Of a stretch of 64,000 nucleotides of DNA, positions 51,771-60,137 are shown one piece after another. Both the position numbers and the translations under genes were made by a program. The notes beneath the pieces are model-generated. The model searched no databases and was not told the DNA's origin. It was given only the letters and a program-made list of their open reading frames with translations. The stretch lies in the NCBI RefSeq assembly GCF_003635045.1, contig NZ_RBXT01000001.1, forward strand, positions 3,658,001 through 3,722,000, in the 5' to 3' direction. Position 1 is the first letter of the stretch; each line of letters starts with the position of its first letter. The DNA comes from Terracoccus luteus (lineage in GTDB: Bacteria > Actinomycetota > Actinomycetes > Actinomycetales > Dermatophilaceae).

Positions 51771-52336
51771 CAGTCGGAGCCCATCCTCGTCTGCTCGATG
51801 ACCTCGAGCAGGCCGTCGTCGACCTCCTCGTAGTTGTTCATCGTCGTCAGCTTGGGGGCGTAGACGTGGAGGCTGACGGCCGGGTCGGGCCCGTGGTTGG
51901 TGACCCGGTGCAGGTGGCGCGGGCCGAACGTGCGCTGGTCACCCGTGCCGAGGATGACCGCCGGCCCGGTGGCCCGGCGCTCGTCACCGGGGCGCGGGCC
52001 GGCCTGGTAGCCGGCCACCTCCTCCGTCAGCACGCCCTGGAGTACGACGAAGGAGCCGGCGCTGCCGCCGTGGTCGTGCCACGGCGTGCCCTGGCCCGGC
52101 AGCCACGTCAGCAGCCATGCCTCGTGCTGCTCGTCGGCGGCGAGGCGGGCGTAGTAGCGGGTGACCGGGTCGAAGTCGACGAGCGGCTGCCAGAGCGGGC
52201 GCTGGCGTGCGAGGGTGCGGGCCGTCTCGGCGAGCACCGCCGGCTTCCACGTCGCGCGCGGGCGGGAGGCGGAGGAGGGCGACGGGAACGTGGCGGGAGA
52301 GGGGTCGGTCGTCGCAGGCGTGGTGTGAGTGGTCAT
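51767..52336 (-). CDS. Cysteine dioxygenase
   Basis: The protein has 189 residues of the cupin type. The metal site is present: TPWHDHGGSAGSFVVL (two His) and PRHLHRVTNHG (third His). It would oxidise cysteine to cysteine sulfinate. YYARLAADEQHEAWLLTWLPGQG before the site is normal for bacterial CDOs. The first 30 residues are Thr/Pro/Ser-rich. The ATG at 52336 follows CGAAAGGCCAGCCCC. A candidate leader peptide gene lies 51 nt upstream. Confidence 0.92.
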   Translation of the reverse strand: MTTHTTPATTDPSPATFPSPSSASRPRATWKPAVLAETARTLARQRPLWQPLVDFDPVTRYYARLAADEQHEAWLLTWLPGQGTPWHDHGGSAGSFVVLQGVLTEEVAGYQAGPRPGDERRATGPAVILGTGDQRTFGPRHLHRVTNHGPDPAVSLHVYAPKLTTMNNYEEVDDGLLEVIEQTRMGSDW

Positions 52337-52387
52337 GGGGCTGGCCTTTCGAGGGGGCGGGGAGTCGGGCTGGTGCGTCGGGCGACG

Positions 52388-52516
52388 TCAGGGGTGGCGT
52401 CGACAGCGACAGCCCGGCATTCGTGCCGGCTCTCTCGAGGTGGTGCTGGCAGCGGGGGCGATGGTCGCGACACGCAGCGAGGTGCCGGTCGCAGTCACAT
52501 AACCGATGGTTGCCAT
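52388..52516 (-). CDS. Candidate Cys-containing leader peptide of the cysteine dioxygenase operon
   Basis: A 42-residue ORF with the start MATIGYVTATGTSLRVATIA and the end ARMPGCRCRRHP. Its ATG stands 7 nt after TAGCGT (52529-52524 on this strand), the same leaderless layout as other genes here. The two Cys codons come six and four codons before the last residue, close to the stop, which would let cysteinyl-tRNA supply set ribosome position just before the dioxygenase ribosome site 51 nt on. A GTG start in another frame gives a longer Cys-rich ORF (LCDCDRHLAACRDHRPRC) and is an alternative reading. Confidence 0.5.
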   Translation of the reverse strand: MATIGYVTATGTSLRVATIAPAASTTSREPARMPGCRCRRHP

Positions 52517-52523
52517 ACACAGA

Positions 52524-52529
52524 ACGCTA
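52524..52529 (-). promoter_or_regulatory. -10 box of the leader peptide/cysteine dioxygenase transcript
   Basis: TAGCGT on the minus strand, with TAAGTT just upstream, 7 nt before the leader ATG at 52516. It gives the dioxygenase mRNA a leader of about 180 nt if it is the main promoter. Confidence 0.5.
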
Positions 52530-53047
52530 ACTTATGGATGTCGATCGCGCGAGTGAGCGTCTCGCCTTACGGTCCGCACCCCGTGGTGTCGGCCCCACGC
52601 CTTGCCCCACGCCCCCGTCGCCGGGTCGCCAGCGGTCCTCGCTGACGCTCTATCCCCGGATATCGGCCTCTGACTAGAGACGGGTAGACGACACGATCGA
52701 CGCCGTCAGGCCACGCACCGCTCGGTGTCGCTCAGCAGGTCTCGGTCCGGCGGCTACGCCGCTCCAGAGTCTCCAGCCGCTGCGTGGGGAGGGCCCACTC
52801 GATCGTCTGCCCGTCTCGCGTCGAGAACCGGACCGCGAGGTCGGCGTCCAGGGCCATGACGAGGCTCTCCCACCGGGACGGGCCGGCGGCTGCTGGCCCG
52901 GTCCGAGTCCACCGCCCGCATGGAGCAGGCGAAGGCCACACCGGGACCAGGCCGGCGTCGCCCTCGCTGCGTCATGCCGCCGACCGCGTGACCCACCATC
53001 CCGCCGATCGTCTCGGCAACGATGTCAAGCCTGGCCGGAGGCTATGC
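52530..53047. other. 518-nt stretch with no confident gene
   Basis: This stretch lies between the promoter of the cysteine dioxygenase transcript and the terminator of the light operon. It holds one doubtful 41-codon ORF (52732-52857, minus). Other frames give only Arg/Pro/Ala-rich translations without start signals. Base composition is a little more mixed than in the genes. It may be the remains of a decayed gene. Confidence 0.5.
52732..52857 (-). CDS. Doubtful 41-residue ORF, possible gene remnant
   Basis: The ORF reads MALDADLAVRFSTRDGQTIE and ends with a charged TLERRSRRTETC. The front looks like two beta strands of a real protein rather than frame noise, and the frame stays open upstream for 28 more codons, so this may be the 3' remnant of a lost gene. 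No ribosome site is evident and no family is recognised. Confidence 0.25.
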   Translation of the reverse strand: MALDADLAVRFSTRDGQTIEWALPTQRLETLERRSRRTETC

Positions 53048-53081
53048 CCACCCATGACTCTCGTCGTCCGAGCATGGGTGG
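53048..53081 (-). terminator. Hairpin after the light-response operon
   Basis: CCACCCATG (53048-53056) pairs with CATGGGTGG (53073-53081), with an inner CTCG/CGAG. It lies 11 nt past the stop of the last operon gene. No T-run, but the position suits a terminator. Confidence 0.65.
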
Positions 53082-53092
53082 CGGCGGGTGGC

Positions 53093-54514
53093 TCAGCCCC
53101 GCGGGTTGCGGCGGGCGATCGCCGTGGACAGCACGGTCGCGAAGGCGCACCACGCCGCGTACGGCGTCAGGGCGACGCCGGCCGCCTTGTGCTGCTGGGC
53201 GGTCCGTCGGGCGAGGTCGGCCGAGCTGATCGTGAGGGCCGCGCACTCGAGGGCCGCCCACGCGGGCCGCTTCGAGCGCCAGAACAGCCAGCTCCAGGCG
53301 GCGTTGAGCACGAGGTTGGTCGCCACGGCGCCCTTGTACGTCGTCGTCGCCTTCTCGTCGGTGTGCCGCTCGTGGGACGTGATGCCGGCCGCGGTCATGA
53401 CCGCGACGTCGGCGTAGAGGGCTGTCCAGACGAGGGGGAAGGCGACGGCCGGGGGCTGCCAGTCGGGCAGGTCCAGGCTGCGGTACCAGCGGGACTCGGG
53501 CTTGGTCGCGAGGGAGCCCACGACGGCCGTGGCGACGACCGCGGCGCCCGTGATGGCCAGGTTGCGCATGGCGTGGTCGGGCTCGGCCGTCTCCATGGCC
53601 CCGCTCACGGCGTCGTCGAACGAGGTGAACTTCCCGGTGTGCGGGATGAGGTCGAGGATGTCGTCCTCCTTGACGACGACCTCGTGCACGAGGCTGCCGA
53701 CGAGGGGCTTGGCCAGCCCGGCGGAGATGGGCGTGACGAGCCCCACCCAGTGGCTGGCCAGGCGCGGGGTGAGCACCGGGATGGTGACGACGACGGGGGG
53801 CCGCCGGCCGGTGACCTGCGAGAAGCGCTTGATCATCTGGCGGTACGTCATCACCTCGGTGCCGCCGACGTCGAAGGTGCGGTTGACGTCGGCCGGCAGG
53901 TCGCCGGCGCCCGCCAGCAGCGTCACGACGTCGTCGACGGCGATGGGCTGGATCTTGTTGTCGAGCCACTTCGGCGCGACCATCGCCGGCAGCCGGGTGG
54001 TGAGGTAGCGCAGCATGTCGAAGCTGGCCGACCCGTCGCCCAGCACGACCGCCGCCTGCAGCACCGCGGTCGGCACGCCCGACGCGAGCAGCGTGCGGCC
54101 GACCTCGACGCGCGAGGCCAGGTGGGGCGAGAGCACCTCGTGGTCGGGGTGGATGCCGCCGAGGTAGACGATGCGCGAGACGCCGTTCTCCTTCGCGGCC
54201 CCGGCGAAGGCCTCGGCGGCCGCCCGGTCGCGCGCGGCGAAGTCGGGCTTGTCGTCCATGGAGTGCACGAGGTACCAGGCGGCGTCGACGCCCTTGAGCG
54301 CCTGCCGCATGTCGTCGGCCGAGCCGACGTCACCCTCAGCGACCTCGACCCGGTCACGCCACGGCTTGTCGTCGAGCGAGCTCGCGTGGCGGGTCAACGC
54401 GCGGACGGTCCACCCGGCATCCAGCAGCGTGGGCACGAGGTGGCCTCCGATGTAGCCGGAGGCGCCCGTGACGAGGGCGGTACGGCCCTCGGTCGGGGGC
54501 GGGGTGGTGGACAT
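53093..54514 (-). CDS. SDR-like protein fused to a TspO/MBR domain
   Basis: The protein has 473 residues in two parts. Residues 1-320 form an NAD(P)-binding SDR-like domain: VTGASGYIGGHLVPTLLDAGW, VEVAEGDVGSADD, VHSMDDKPDF, RIVYLGGIHPD. Residues 325-473 are a five-helix TspO/MBR domain: WYRSLDLPDWQPPAVAFPLVW, NLVLNAAWSWLFW, RPAWAALECAAL, LTPYAAWCAFATVLS. TspO proteins bind porphyrins and act in light or oxidative stress. The fusion is intact in one frame. Last gene of the six-gene operon; the CPBP gene ends 5 nt upstream. Confidence 0.88.
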   Translation of the reverse strand: MSTTPPPTEGRTALVTGASGYIGGHLVPTLLDAGWTVRALTRHASSLDDKPWRDRVEVAEGDVGSADDMRQALKGVDAAWYLVHSMDDKPDFAARDRAAAEAFAGAAKENGVSRIVYLGGIHPDHEVLSPHLASRVEVGRTLLASGVPTAVLQAAVVLGDGSASFDMLRYLTTRLPAMVAPKWLDNKIQPIAVDDVVTLLAGAGDLPADVNRTFDVGGTEVMTYRQMIKRFSQVTGRRPPVVVTIPVLTPRLASHWVGLVTPISAGLAKPLVGSLVHEVVVKEDDILDLIPHTGKFTSFDDAVSGAMETAEPDHAMRNLAITGAAVVATAVVGSLATKPESRWYRSLDLPDWQPPAVAFPLVWTALYADVAVMTAAGITSHERHTDEKATTTYKGAVATNLVLNAAWSWLFWRSKRPAWAALECAALTISSADLARRTAQQHKAAGVALTPYAAWCAFATVLSTAIARRNPRG

Positions 54515-54519
54515 GGGTG

Positions 54520-55242
54520 TCACCTCGAGAGGATCGGGGGCAGGAACAGGAGCATCCCCGACGACCACGTCACGTGCGTGATCATCGGGCCGAGGAAGCC
54601 GCCGGTGACACGGCGCTGCAGCGCGGTCACGAGGCCGATGAGGGCGCCGGCGAGCACGAGCAGCGGGATGCCGCTGCCGACGGTCGTCAGCGCGTAGAGC
54701 ACCGTCGTCACGAGCACCTGGTGCCGGCGCAGGGCGGCGTAGAGGGCGCCGCGGAAGAACAGCTCCTCGACGATGCCGTTGACGAAGGTGATGGCGAGCA
54801 CGATCGGGAAGGACCCGAAGCGGGCGTGGTCGAGCAGCTGCATGACCGGCTCGCGCAGGAAGGGGACCTGGGCCACGGCGAGGGAGCCGAGCAGGAAGAT
54901 CGCGAGCAGCAGCACCCCGAGGGCGAGCGACTGCACGATGGGTCGCGCGGTGCGGTCGCCCCGGCGCGTGTGGCCCATGCCCGCGTGCAGCGGCCCGGAG
55001 ACGAGGGCGCCGACGAGCCAGATGGCCGCGAGCACGATCGTCGCGACGTAGAAGCTGGGGTCGCCCGGCTCGATGCGCAGCGCCCAGGCGAGCACCGCGC
55101 TGCCGACGACGAAGGTCACGGCGACGACGACGCGCCGGCGGCGGAAGGTCTGGGGCGGGTCCCAGTGCCTGCGCTCGACCGGCTGGATGAGGGCGGCGGT
55201 GACGAAGGCGCGCAGCTCGGCGATGGGGCCGTTCTGGGTCAT
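54520..55242 (-). CDS. CPBP-family intramembrane metalloprotease
   Basis: A 240-residue membrane protein with about seven segments. The CPBP/Abi catalytic motif is NGIVEELFFRGALYAALRR (Glu-Glu...Arg) and a second motif with the metal His is in GPMITHVTWSSGMLLF. Members process prenylated or other membrane peptides; the substrate is unknown. It lies inside the light operon, between the SDR-TspO gene and the photolyase gene. The 82-nt gap to the photolyase holds a 9-bp repeat of the form TCGTGCGTC (about 55263-55296). Confidence 0.88.
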   Translation of the reverse strand: MTQNGPIAELRAFVTAALIQPVERRHWDPPQTFRRRRVVVAVTFVVGSAVLAWALRIEPGDPSFYVATIVLAAIWLVGALVSGPLHAGMGHTRRGDRTARPIVQSLALGVLLLAIFLLGSLAVAQVPFLREPVMQLLDHARFGSFPIVLAITFVNGIVEELFFRGALYAALRRHQVLVTTVLYALTTVGSGIPLLVLAGALIGLVTALQRRVTGGFLGPMITHVTWSSGMLLFLPPILSR

Positions 55243-55324
55243 GTCCGTCCCGTCGCTTCCCTCGTGCGTCTCGTGCGTCTTGTACGTCCCGTGTGCGACG
55301 ACCGTGGCGATGTCCCCCGGTCGG

Positions 55325-56692
55325 TCAGCGCCGAGCCCGTTCGTACCGGCTCAACGCCTCCTTGCGCTCCTCGTCGTGCTCGACGATGCGCGTCGGATAG
55401 TCGTGCTCGTACCCATCCTCGTGGTCCCAGGGCTCGTGCGCAGCCTTGCCCGGCAGGTGCGCGAGCTCGGGGACCCAGCGCCGCACGTACTCGCCGTCCG
55501 GGTCGAACTTCTTGCCCTGGGTGACGGGGTTGAAGACGCGGAAGTACGGCGAGGCGTCGGTGCCCGTCCCGGCCACCCACTGCCAGCCGTGGTTGTTTGA
55601 CGAGAGGTCGCCGTCGAGCAGGTGGTCGAGGAAGTGGCGCGCCCCGACCGGCCACCACACGTGGAGGTCCTTGGTGAGGAAGCTCGCCGTGATCATGCGC
55701 AGCCGGTTGTGCATCCAGCCCAGCTCGAGCAGCTGGCGCATGCCGGCGTCGACGATGGGGTAGCCCGTCCGGCCGGCCTTCCACGCCTCGACCAGCTCGT
55801 CGGTGGCGGTGCCGGAGTCGTAGGCGAGACCGCCCAGCTCGGGGCGCAGGTCGTGCCACGCCGACTCGGGCTGGTGCCAGAGCACGTCGGCGTAGAACTC
55901 GCGCCAGATGATCTCGGTCTCGTAGGTCTCGACGTCCTGCGTCGGCACCCCCGTCACCGACGCCAGGTCGGCGAGCAGGGTGCGCGGGTGGATCTCGCCG
56001 TACTTGAGCGGCGCCGACAGCTTGCTGGTCGCATCGAGGTCGGGCCGCTCGCGACCGTCCTTGTAGCCCTCGAGGTCGTTCTCGAGGAAGGCCTTCCACC
56101 GCGTGCGGGCCGCCGCCTCGCCGGCCTCGATGTCGCCGACGTCCTTCGCCTCGGGCAGGTCGTCCGACCGGATGCCGTGGTGCCAGGGGATGCGTGTGGG
56201 CCGCTCGGCCGGCTCGGGCGCGCCGTGCCGGCGCCACGCCCGGCTGAAGGGGGTGAACACCTTGTAGGGGCTGTCGGAGCCGTTGACGATCGTGCCGGGC
56301 CCGATGGCGTACGGGCTGCCGGTGCGCACGAGCTCGCGGTGGTCGTCGGCGAGCGCCTTCTCGACCGCCTCGTCGCGCTCGCGGCCGTAGGGCGTCGTCT
56401 CCCGGCTGACGTGCACGGTGCGGGCGCCGGCCTGCTTCGCGACGCGGGCCACGACCTCGACCGGGTCGCCGCGGCGGATGACGAGGGTGTCCCGGGTGTC
56501 CTTGCCGAGCGCGGCGAGCGACGCGAGCAGCCGTTCGGACCGGGGCGTGCCGCGGCTCATGAGGTGCGGGTCGATGACGAAGAGGGGCAGCACCTCGTCG
56601 GCCGCCTCGATCGCGGCGAGCAGGGCGGGGTGGTCGTGCAGGCGCAGGTCGCGCCTGAACCACAGGATCGCGACGGTGCGGTCGTCGGCCAT
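55325..56692 (-). CDS. phr: Deoxyribodipyrimidine photolyase
   Basis: A 455-residue class I CPD photolyase that repairs UV-made pyrimidine dimers using blue light. The front is ILWFRRDLRLHDHPAL, typical of the antenna domain; the FAD domain has YKVFTPFSRAW, LSAPLKYGEIHPRTLL, WREFYADVLW and the signature TGYPIVDAGMRQLLELGWMHNRLRMITASFLTKDL given here in parts: GYPIVDAGMRQL, WMHNRLRMI, ASFLTKDL. NNHGWQWVAGTGTDASPYFR is complete. ATG at 56692. Position in the operon behind a B12 light sensor fits light induction. Confidence 0.94.
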   Translation of the reverse strand: MADDRTVAILWFRRDLRLHDHPALLAAIEAADEVLPLFVIDPHLMSRGTPRSERLLASLAALGKDTRDTLVIRRGDPVEVVARVAKQAGARTVHVSRETTPYGRERDEAVEKALADDHRELVRTGSPYAIGPGTIVNGSDSPYKVFTPFSRAWRRHGAPEPAERPTRIPWHHGIRSDDLPEAKDVGDIEAGEAAARTRWKAFLENDLEGYKDGRERPDLDATSKLSAPLKYGEIHPRTLLADLASVTGVPTQDVETYETEIIWREFYADVLWHQPESAWHDLRPELGGLAYDSGTATDELVEAWKAGRTGYPIVDAGMRQLLELGWMHNRLRMITASFLTKDLHVWWPVGARHFLDHLLDGDLSSNNHGWQWVAGTGTDASPYFRVFNPVTQGKKFDPDGEYVRRWVPELAHLPGKAAHEPWDHEDGYEHDYPTRIVEHDEERKEALSRYERARR

Positions 56693-56761
56693 CGTCCTCG
56701 GTCCTCCTCACGTGCGGGGGCCACGGAATCGTCGACCGGGCCACCCGGCATCCGGGCTTCT

Positions 56762-58045
56762 CTACCCGGTGGTCGTACCCGATCGCTCCATGCGGATCTG
56801 CGCCACGTCGAGATAGCCCGTGGCGAAGCCGGCTTCGCAGTAGGCGAGGTAGAACTCCCACTTGCGGCGGAAGGTCTCGTCGAAGCCGAGCGCGGCGACC
56901 TGCGGCCACGCGGCGAGGAAGCGCTCACGCCAGCGACGCAGGGTCTCGGCGTAGTCGGTGCCGAAGGCGCGCACGTCGGTGACGCGCAGGGCGGTGTGCT
57001 CGCGGGTGGTGGCGTCGATGGCCTCGAGGCTCGGGATGAGCCCTCCGGGGAAGATGTGCTTCTGGATCCAGCCGTACGAGTGCTTCGTCGCCTGGAGCCG
57101 GTCGTGCGACATGAGGATCGACTGGACCGCCGCGATGCCTCCGGGCACGAGCCGCTCGTCGATGGTGCGGAAGTAGGTCGGCCAGTACTCCTCGCCGACC
57201 GCCTCGATCATCTCGACGCTGACGACGGCGTCGAAGCGGCCCTGCACCTCGCGGTAGTCCTGCACCCGGATGTCGACGAGGTCGTCGAGACCCGCGGCCC
57301 GCACCCGCTCGGCGGCCAGCGCCGCCTGCTCGCGCGAGAGCGTGACCGTCGTGACGTGGGCGCCCCGCCGGGCGGCCTCGATGGCGAGCGTGCCCCAGCC
57401 CGTGCCGATCTCGAGCACCCGGCTGCCGAGGGTGACCTTCGCCTGGTCGAGGATGCCGGCCACCTTGCGCAGCTGTGCGGCCTCGAGGTCCTGGGTCGTG
57501 ACGGGGCCGGCCTCCGGCGAGCGGTCGAAGAGGGCCGAGCTGTAGCTGAGGGTCTCGTCGAGGAACAGCGCGAACATCTCGTTGCTGAGGTCGTAGTGCG
57601 CCTCGATGTTGCGCCGCGAGCCGAGCAGCGAGTTGCGGGTCGCCGTCGGGATGCGCCGGTCGACGAGCGCCCGGAGGGCGAGCAGCCCCGGCGGGACCGC
57701 CGTCGTCATCCGCTCCGCGAAGGGCCGGAGGACGTCGGCGAGGTCGGTGCCGGGCGCGGCGCGCCAGTCACCGGCCATGTAGGCCTCACCGATGCCGATC
57801 TTGGGGTGATGGGCCAGCCGCTCGAAGAGCGCCGTCGGGCGGACGACCTCGAGCACCGGTCGCCCCGTCGTGGCGGGCTCGCCGGTGAGGGTCGAGCCGT
57901 CGGGCAGGCGGACCTCGACCGGCACCCGTCGGGCCACCGACGCGAGGATGCCGCGGGCCACCCGGGCGCGCAGGCACAGCACCCGCAGGGCCGGGCGCCG
58001 CAGGCACAGCGGCTGCGTGACGGGGGTGGGGGCACTGGTGGTCAT
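56762..58045 (-). CDS. cfa: Cyclopropane-fatty-acyl-phospholipid synthase family methyltransferase
   Basis: The protein has 427 residues. The SAM site is VLEIGTGWGTLAIEAA, followed by VTTVTLSREQAALA, VSVEMIEAVGEEYWPTYF and the conserved Cys/Tyr region WEFYLAYCEAGFATGYLDV. It would methylate unsaturated membrane lipids to cyclopropane or 10-methyl fatty acids. Its ATG overlaps the stop of the DUF1365 gene (ATGA). This trio with the FAD protein is well known in many bacteria. Confidence 0.92.
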   Translation of the reverse strand: MTTSAPTPVTQPLCLRRPALRVLCLRARVARGILASVARRVPVEVRLPDGSTLTGEPATTGRPVLEVVRPTALFERLAHHPKIGIGEAYMAGDWRAAPGTDLADVLRPFAERMTTAVPPGLLALRALVDRRIPTATRNSLLGSRRNIEAHYDLSNEMFALFLDETLSYSSALFDRSPEAGPVTTQDLEAAQLRKVAGILDQAKVTLGSRVLEIGTGWGTLAIEAARRGAHVTTVTLSREQAALAAERVRAAGLDDLVDIRVQDYREVQGRFDAVVSVEMIEAVGEEYWPTYFRTIDERLVPGGIAAVQSILMSHDRLQATKHSYGWIQKHIFPGGLIPSLEAIDATTREHTALRVTDVRAFGTDYAETLRRWRERFLAAWPQVAALGFDETFRRKWEFYLAYCEAGFATGYLDVAQIRMERSGTTTG

Positions 58046-58797
58046 CGGACCGCCTCCTCGGGATGGGTCGGACGGGGGAGCACCGGCAGCCGGCGGAGCC
58101 AGAGGCGGACGCCGTGCAGCCGGATGAGCGCGCTGACGCGCTGGGTCATGAGGCCGTGGCGGCGCACGGCCGCGGCCAGCGCGTGTCTCGTGGCGGGCGT
58201 CGGCACGCCGGTCGTCACGGCGTCGACGACGCGCTCGCCCTCGCGGTCGAGGTGCACGCCGACGGTGACGCGCTCGGACCCGAGGGTGAGCGCGACCCGG
58301 TAGGTGCCCGTGACGTCGTTGAAGGGTGAGACGTAGAAGGCCTTGTCGACGCTGGTCTCACCGGCGGAGTCGGGGTCGAGCAGGTAGGCGTGGCGCTCGC
58401 CGTACGTGTTGTGCACCTCGAAGACGACGGCGACCACCTCGCCGGTCGGGCGCAGGCACCAGAAGACGGTGAGCGGGTCAAAGACGTGCCCGAGCACGCG
58501 GGCGTTGGCGAGCATGACGACCCGGTCGTCAGGGCCGAGGACGCGACCACGGGCGGCGAGGAAGCGTTCGACGTCACCGCGCAGCCCGCCGCCGAGCCGG
58601 CCGCGGTCGAGGTGGTCACGCGCGTCGAAGCGGGCGAACAGGCTGTGCGGGAACGGCATCCGCGGCAGGTCGTCGACGTCGACGAGCCACTGGTAGGTCG
58701 CGTGGGTGAAGCGGTGCACGAGCGGGCGGCGTCGGGTGTGCGTCACGGTGCCGTCGACGAGGGCGGGCAGCGGCGGGAGCGCGACCCGGGCGCTCAC
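58042..58797 (-). CDS. DUF1365 family protein
   Basis: A 251-residue protein with the family pattern VTHTRRRPLVHRFTHATYQWLVDVDDL, MLANARVLGHVFDPLTVFWC, VFEVHNTYGERHAYLL and KAFYVSPFNDVTGTYR. The function is not proven; it is nearly always coupled to a CFA synthase and an FAD amine-oxidase-like protein. The GTG start overlaps the upstream stop and its own stop overlaps the next ATG, so the three proteins are made in concert. Confidence 0.92.
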   Translation of the reverse strand: MSARVALPPLPALVDGTVTHTRRRPLVHRFTHATYQWLVDVDDLPRMPFPHSLFARFDARDHLDRGRLGGGLRGDVERFLAARGRVLGPDDRVVMLANARVLGHVFDPLTVFWCLRPTGEVVAVVFEVHNTYGERHAYLLDPDSAGETSVDKAFYVSPFNDVTGTYRVALTLGSERVTVGVHLDREGERVVDAVTTGVPTPATRHALAAAVRRHGLMTQRVSALIRLHGVRLWLRRLPVLPRPTHPEEAVR

Positions 58798-60137
58798 CAC
58801 GTCACCCCGAGCGAGGCGGCGGCCTCGACACCGGAACGGCAGCCGTCCTCGTGGAAGCCCCACCCGAGGTGCGCGCCGGCGAAGGCGAGGCGGTCGCCAC
58901 CGGCACCGCGCAGGCGGGCCGCGGCGGCGACGGCGTCGGTCGTGAAGACGGGGTGCTCGTAGCTCATGCGCGCGATGACGGTCGAGGGGTCGACGTGGCC
59001 GGCGGCGTTGAGGGTGACGACGTGGTCGTCGGTCGCGGTCCCGTCGCCGTCGGCCCCGAGACCGTGCAGCCGGTCCATCCAGTAGCTGACGAGCACCTCG
59101 GGGGCGGGGGCCGCGCAGGCCTGCATGCGGTAGTTCCACGACGCGCGGGCGCGAGGGGCGCGGGGTAGCACCGACGCGTCGCGGTGCAGCCAGGTCTCGT
59201 TGCGCGAGTAGCGGATCGCGCCGAGGTCGCGCTTCTCGTCGGGGGTGGCGTCGACGAGCAGCTCGAGCGCCTGGTCGGCGTGCGTGGCGACGACCGCCCG
59301 GTCGAAGGTGGCGGCGCTGCCGTCGGCACTGCGGACGTCGACCCCGTCGTCGTGGCGCGTCACGGCCTCGACGCGGCTGCTGCGGCGCACGTCGGGCAGC
59401 CGGGCCGCGAGGCGCTCGACGTAGGTCGCCGACCCGCCGGTGACGGTGCGCCACTGCGGCGAGCCGGTGACGGTGAGCATGCCGTGGTGCTCGAGGAAGG
59501 CGAAGAGGTGGCGGGCCGGGTACGAGCGCGCGTCGAGGTCGCCGCACGACCACACGCACGAGACGAGGGGCACGGCGAAGTGCCGGACGAAGTACGGCGA
59601 GAAGCGGTTCTCCGTGAGGAACTCGCCCCACGTCGGGTCGGGGCCCATGGCACCCGCGTCGTGGCCGGCATCCGCAGTGGTCGTCTCGCTCGTGGGCTCG
59701 CCCGCGAGGACGCGGCGGGCGGCGCGGTGGAAGCGGGGCACCTCGGTGAGCAGGCGCACGAAGCGGGGGTCGGCGACCCGCCGCGGCTGGGCGAACATCG
59801 CGGCGAGGCCTCGGCCGCCGGCGTACTCGAGACCGCAGCCGGCGCACGAGATGCTCATGCTCATCTCGGTCGGCTGCGTCTGCACCCCGAGCTCGGCGAA
59901 GAGGCGCAGCAGGTGCGGGTAGGTGCGCTCGTTGTGCACGATGAAGCCGCTGTCGATGCGCAGGGCGCGGCCGTGGTCGTCGACGTCGTGGGTGTGCGCG
60001 TGCCCGCCCAGACGGGCGTCGGCCTCGTACAGGGTGACGTCGTGCGTGCGTGAGAGCACGTGCGCCGCGGTGAGCCCGGAGACGCCGGCGCCGACGACGG
60101 CCGCGGTGGGCCGGGCGGCTCGTGACGGCTGGGTCAC
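58794..60137 (-). CDS. FAD-dependent amine-oxidase-like oxidoreductase
   Basis: The protein has 447 residues. The dinucleotide motif is VVGAGVSGLTAAHVLSRTHDVTLYEA, followed by DSGFIVHNERTYPHL, a middle domain, and the closing FAD motif LAFAGAHLGWGFHEDGCRSG. It belongs to the NAD/FAD-binding proteins found with CFA synthase and DUF1365, thought to act on membrane lipids. GTG at 60137 follows GGAGGAGGTAACC, one of the strongest ribosome sites in the window. First gene of the minus-strand light operon. Confidence 0.9.
   Translation of the reverse strand: MTQPSRAARPTAAVVGAGVSGLTAAHVLSRTHDVTLYEADARLGGHAHTHDVDDHGRALRIDSGFIVHNERTYPHLLRLFAELGVQTQPTEMSMSISCAGCGLEYAGGRGLAAMFAQPRRVADPRFVRLLTEVPRFHRAARRVLAGEPTSETTTADAGHDAGAMGPDPTWGEFLTENRFSPYFVRHFAVPLVSCVWSCGDLDARSYPARHLFAFLEHHGMLTVTGSPQWRTVTGGSATYVERLAARLPDVRRSSRVEAVTRHDDGVDVRSADGSAATFDRAVVATHADQALELLVDATPDEKRDLGAIRYSRNETWLHRDASVLPRAPRARASWNYRMQACAAPAPEVLVSYWMDRLHGLGADGDGTATDDHVVTLNAAGHVDPSTVIARMSYEHPVFTTDAVAAAARLRGAGGDRLAFAGAHLGWGFHEDGCRSGVEAAASLGVTW

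Noticed and set aside
52530-53047. Mobile element or phage remnant
   Set aside because: No terminal repeats, target duplications, integrase or transposase sequence were seen; at most a decayed short ORF.
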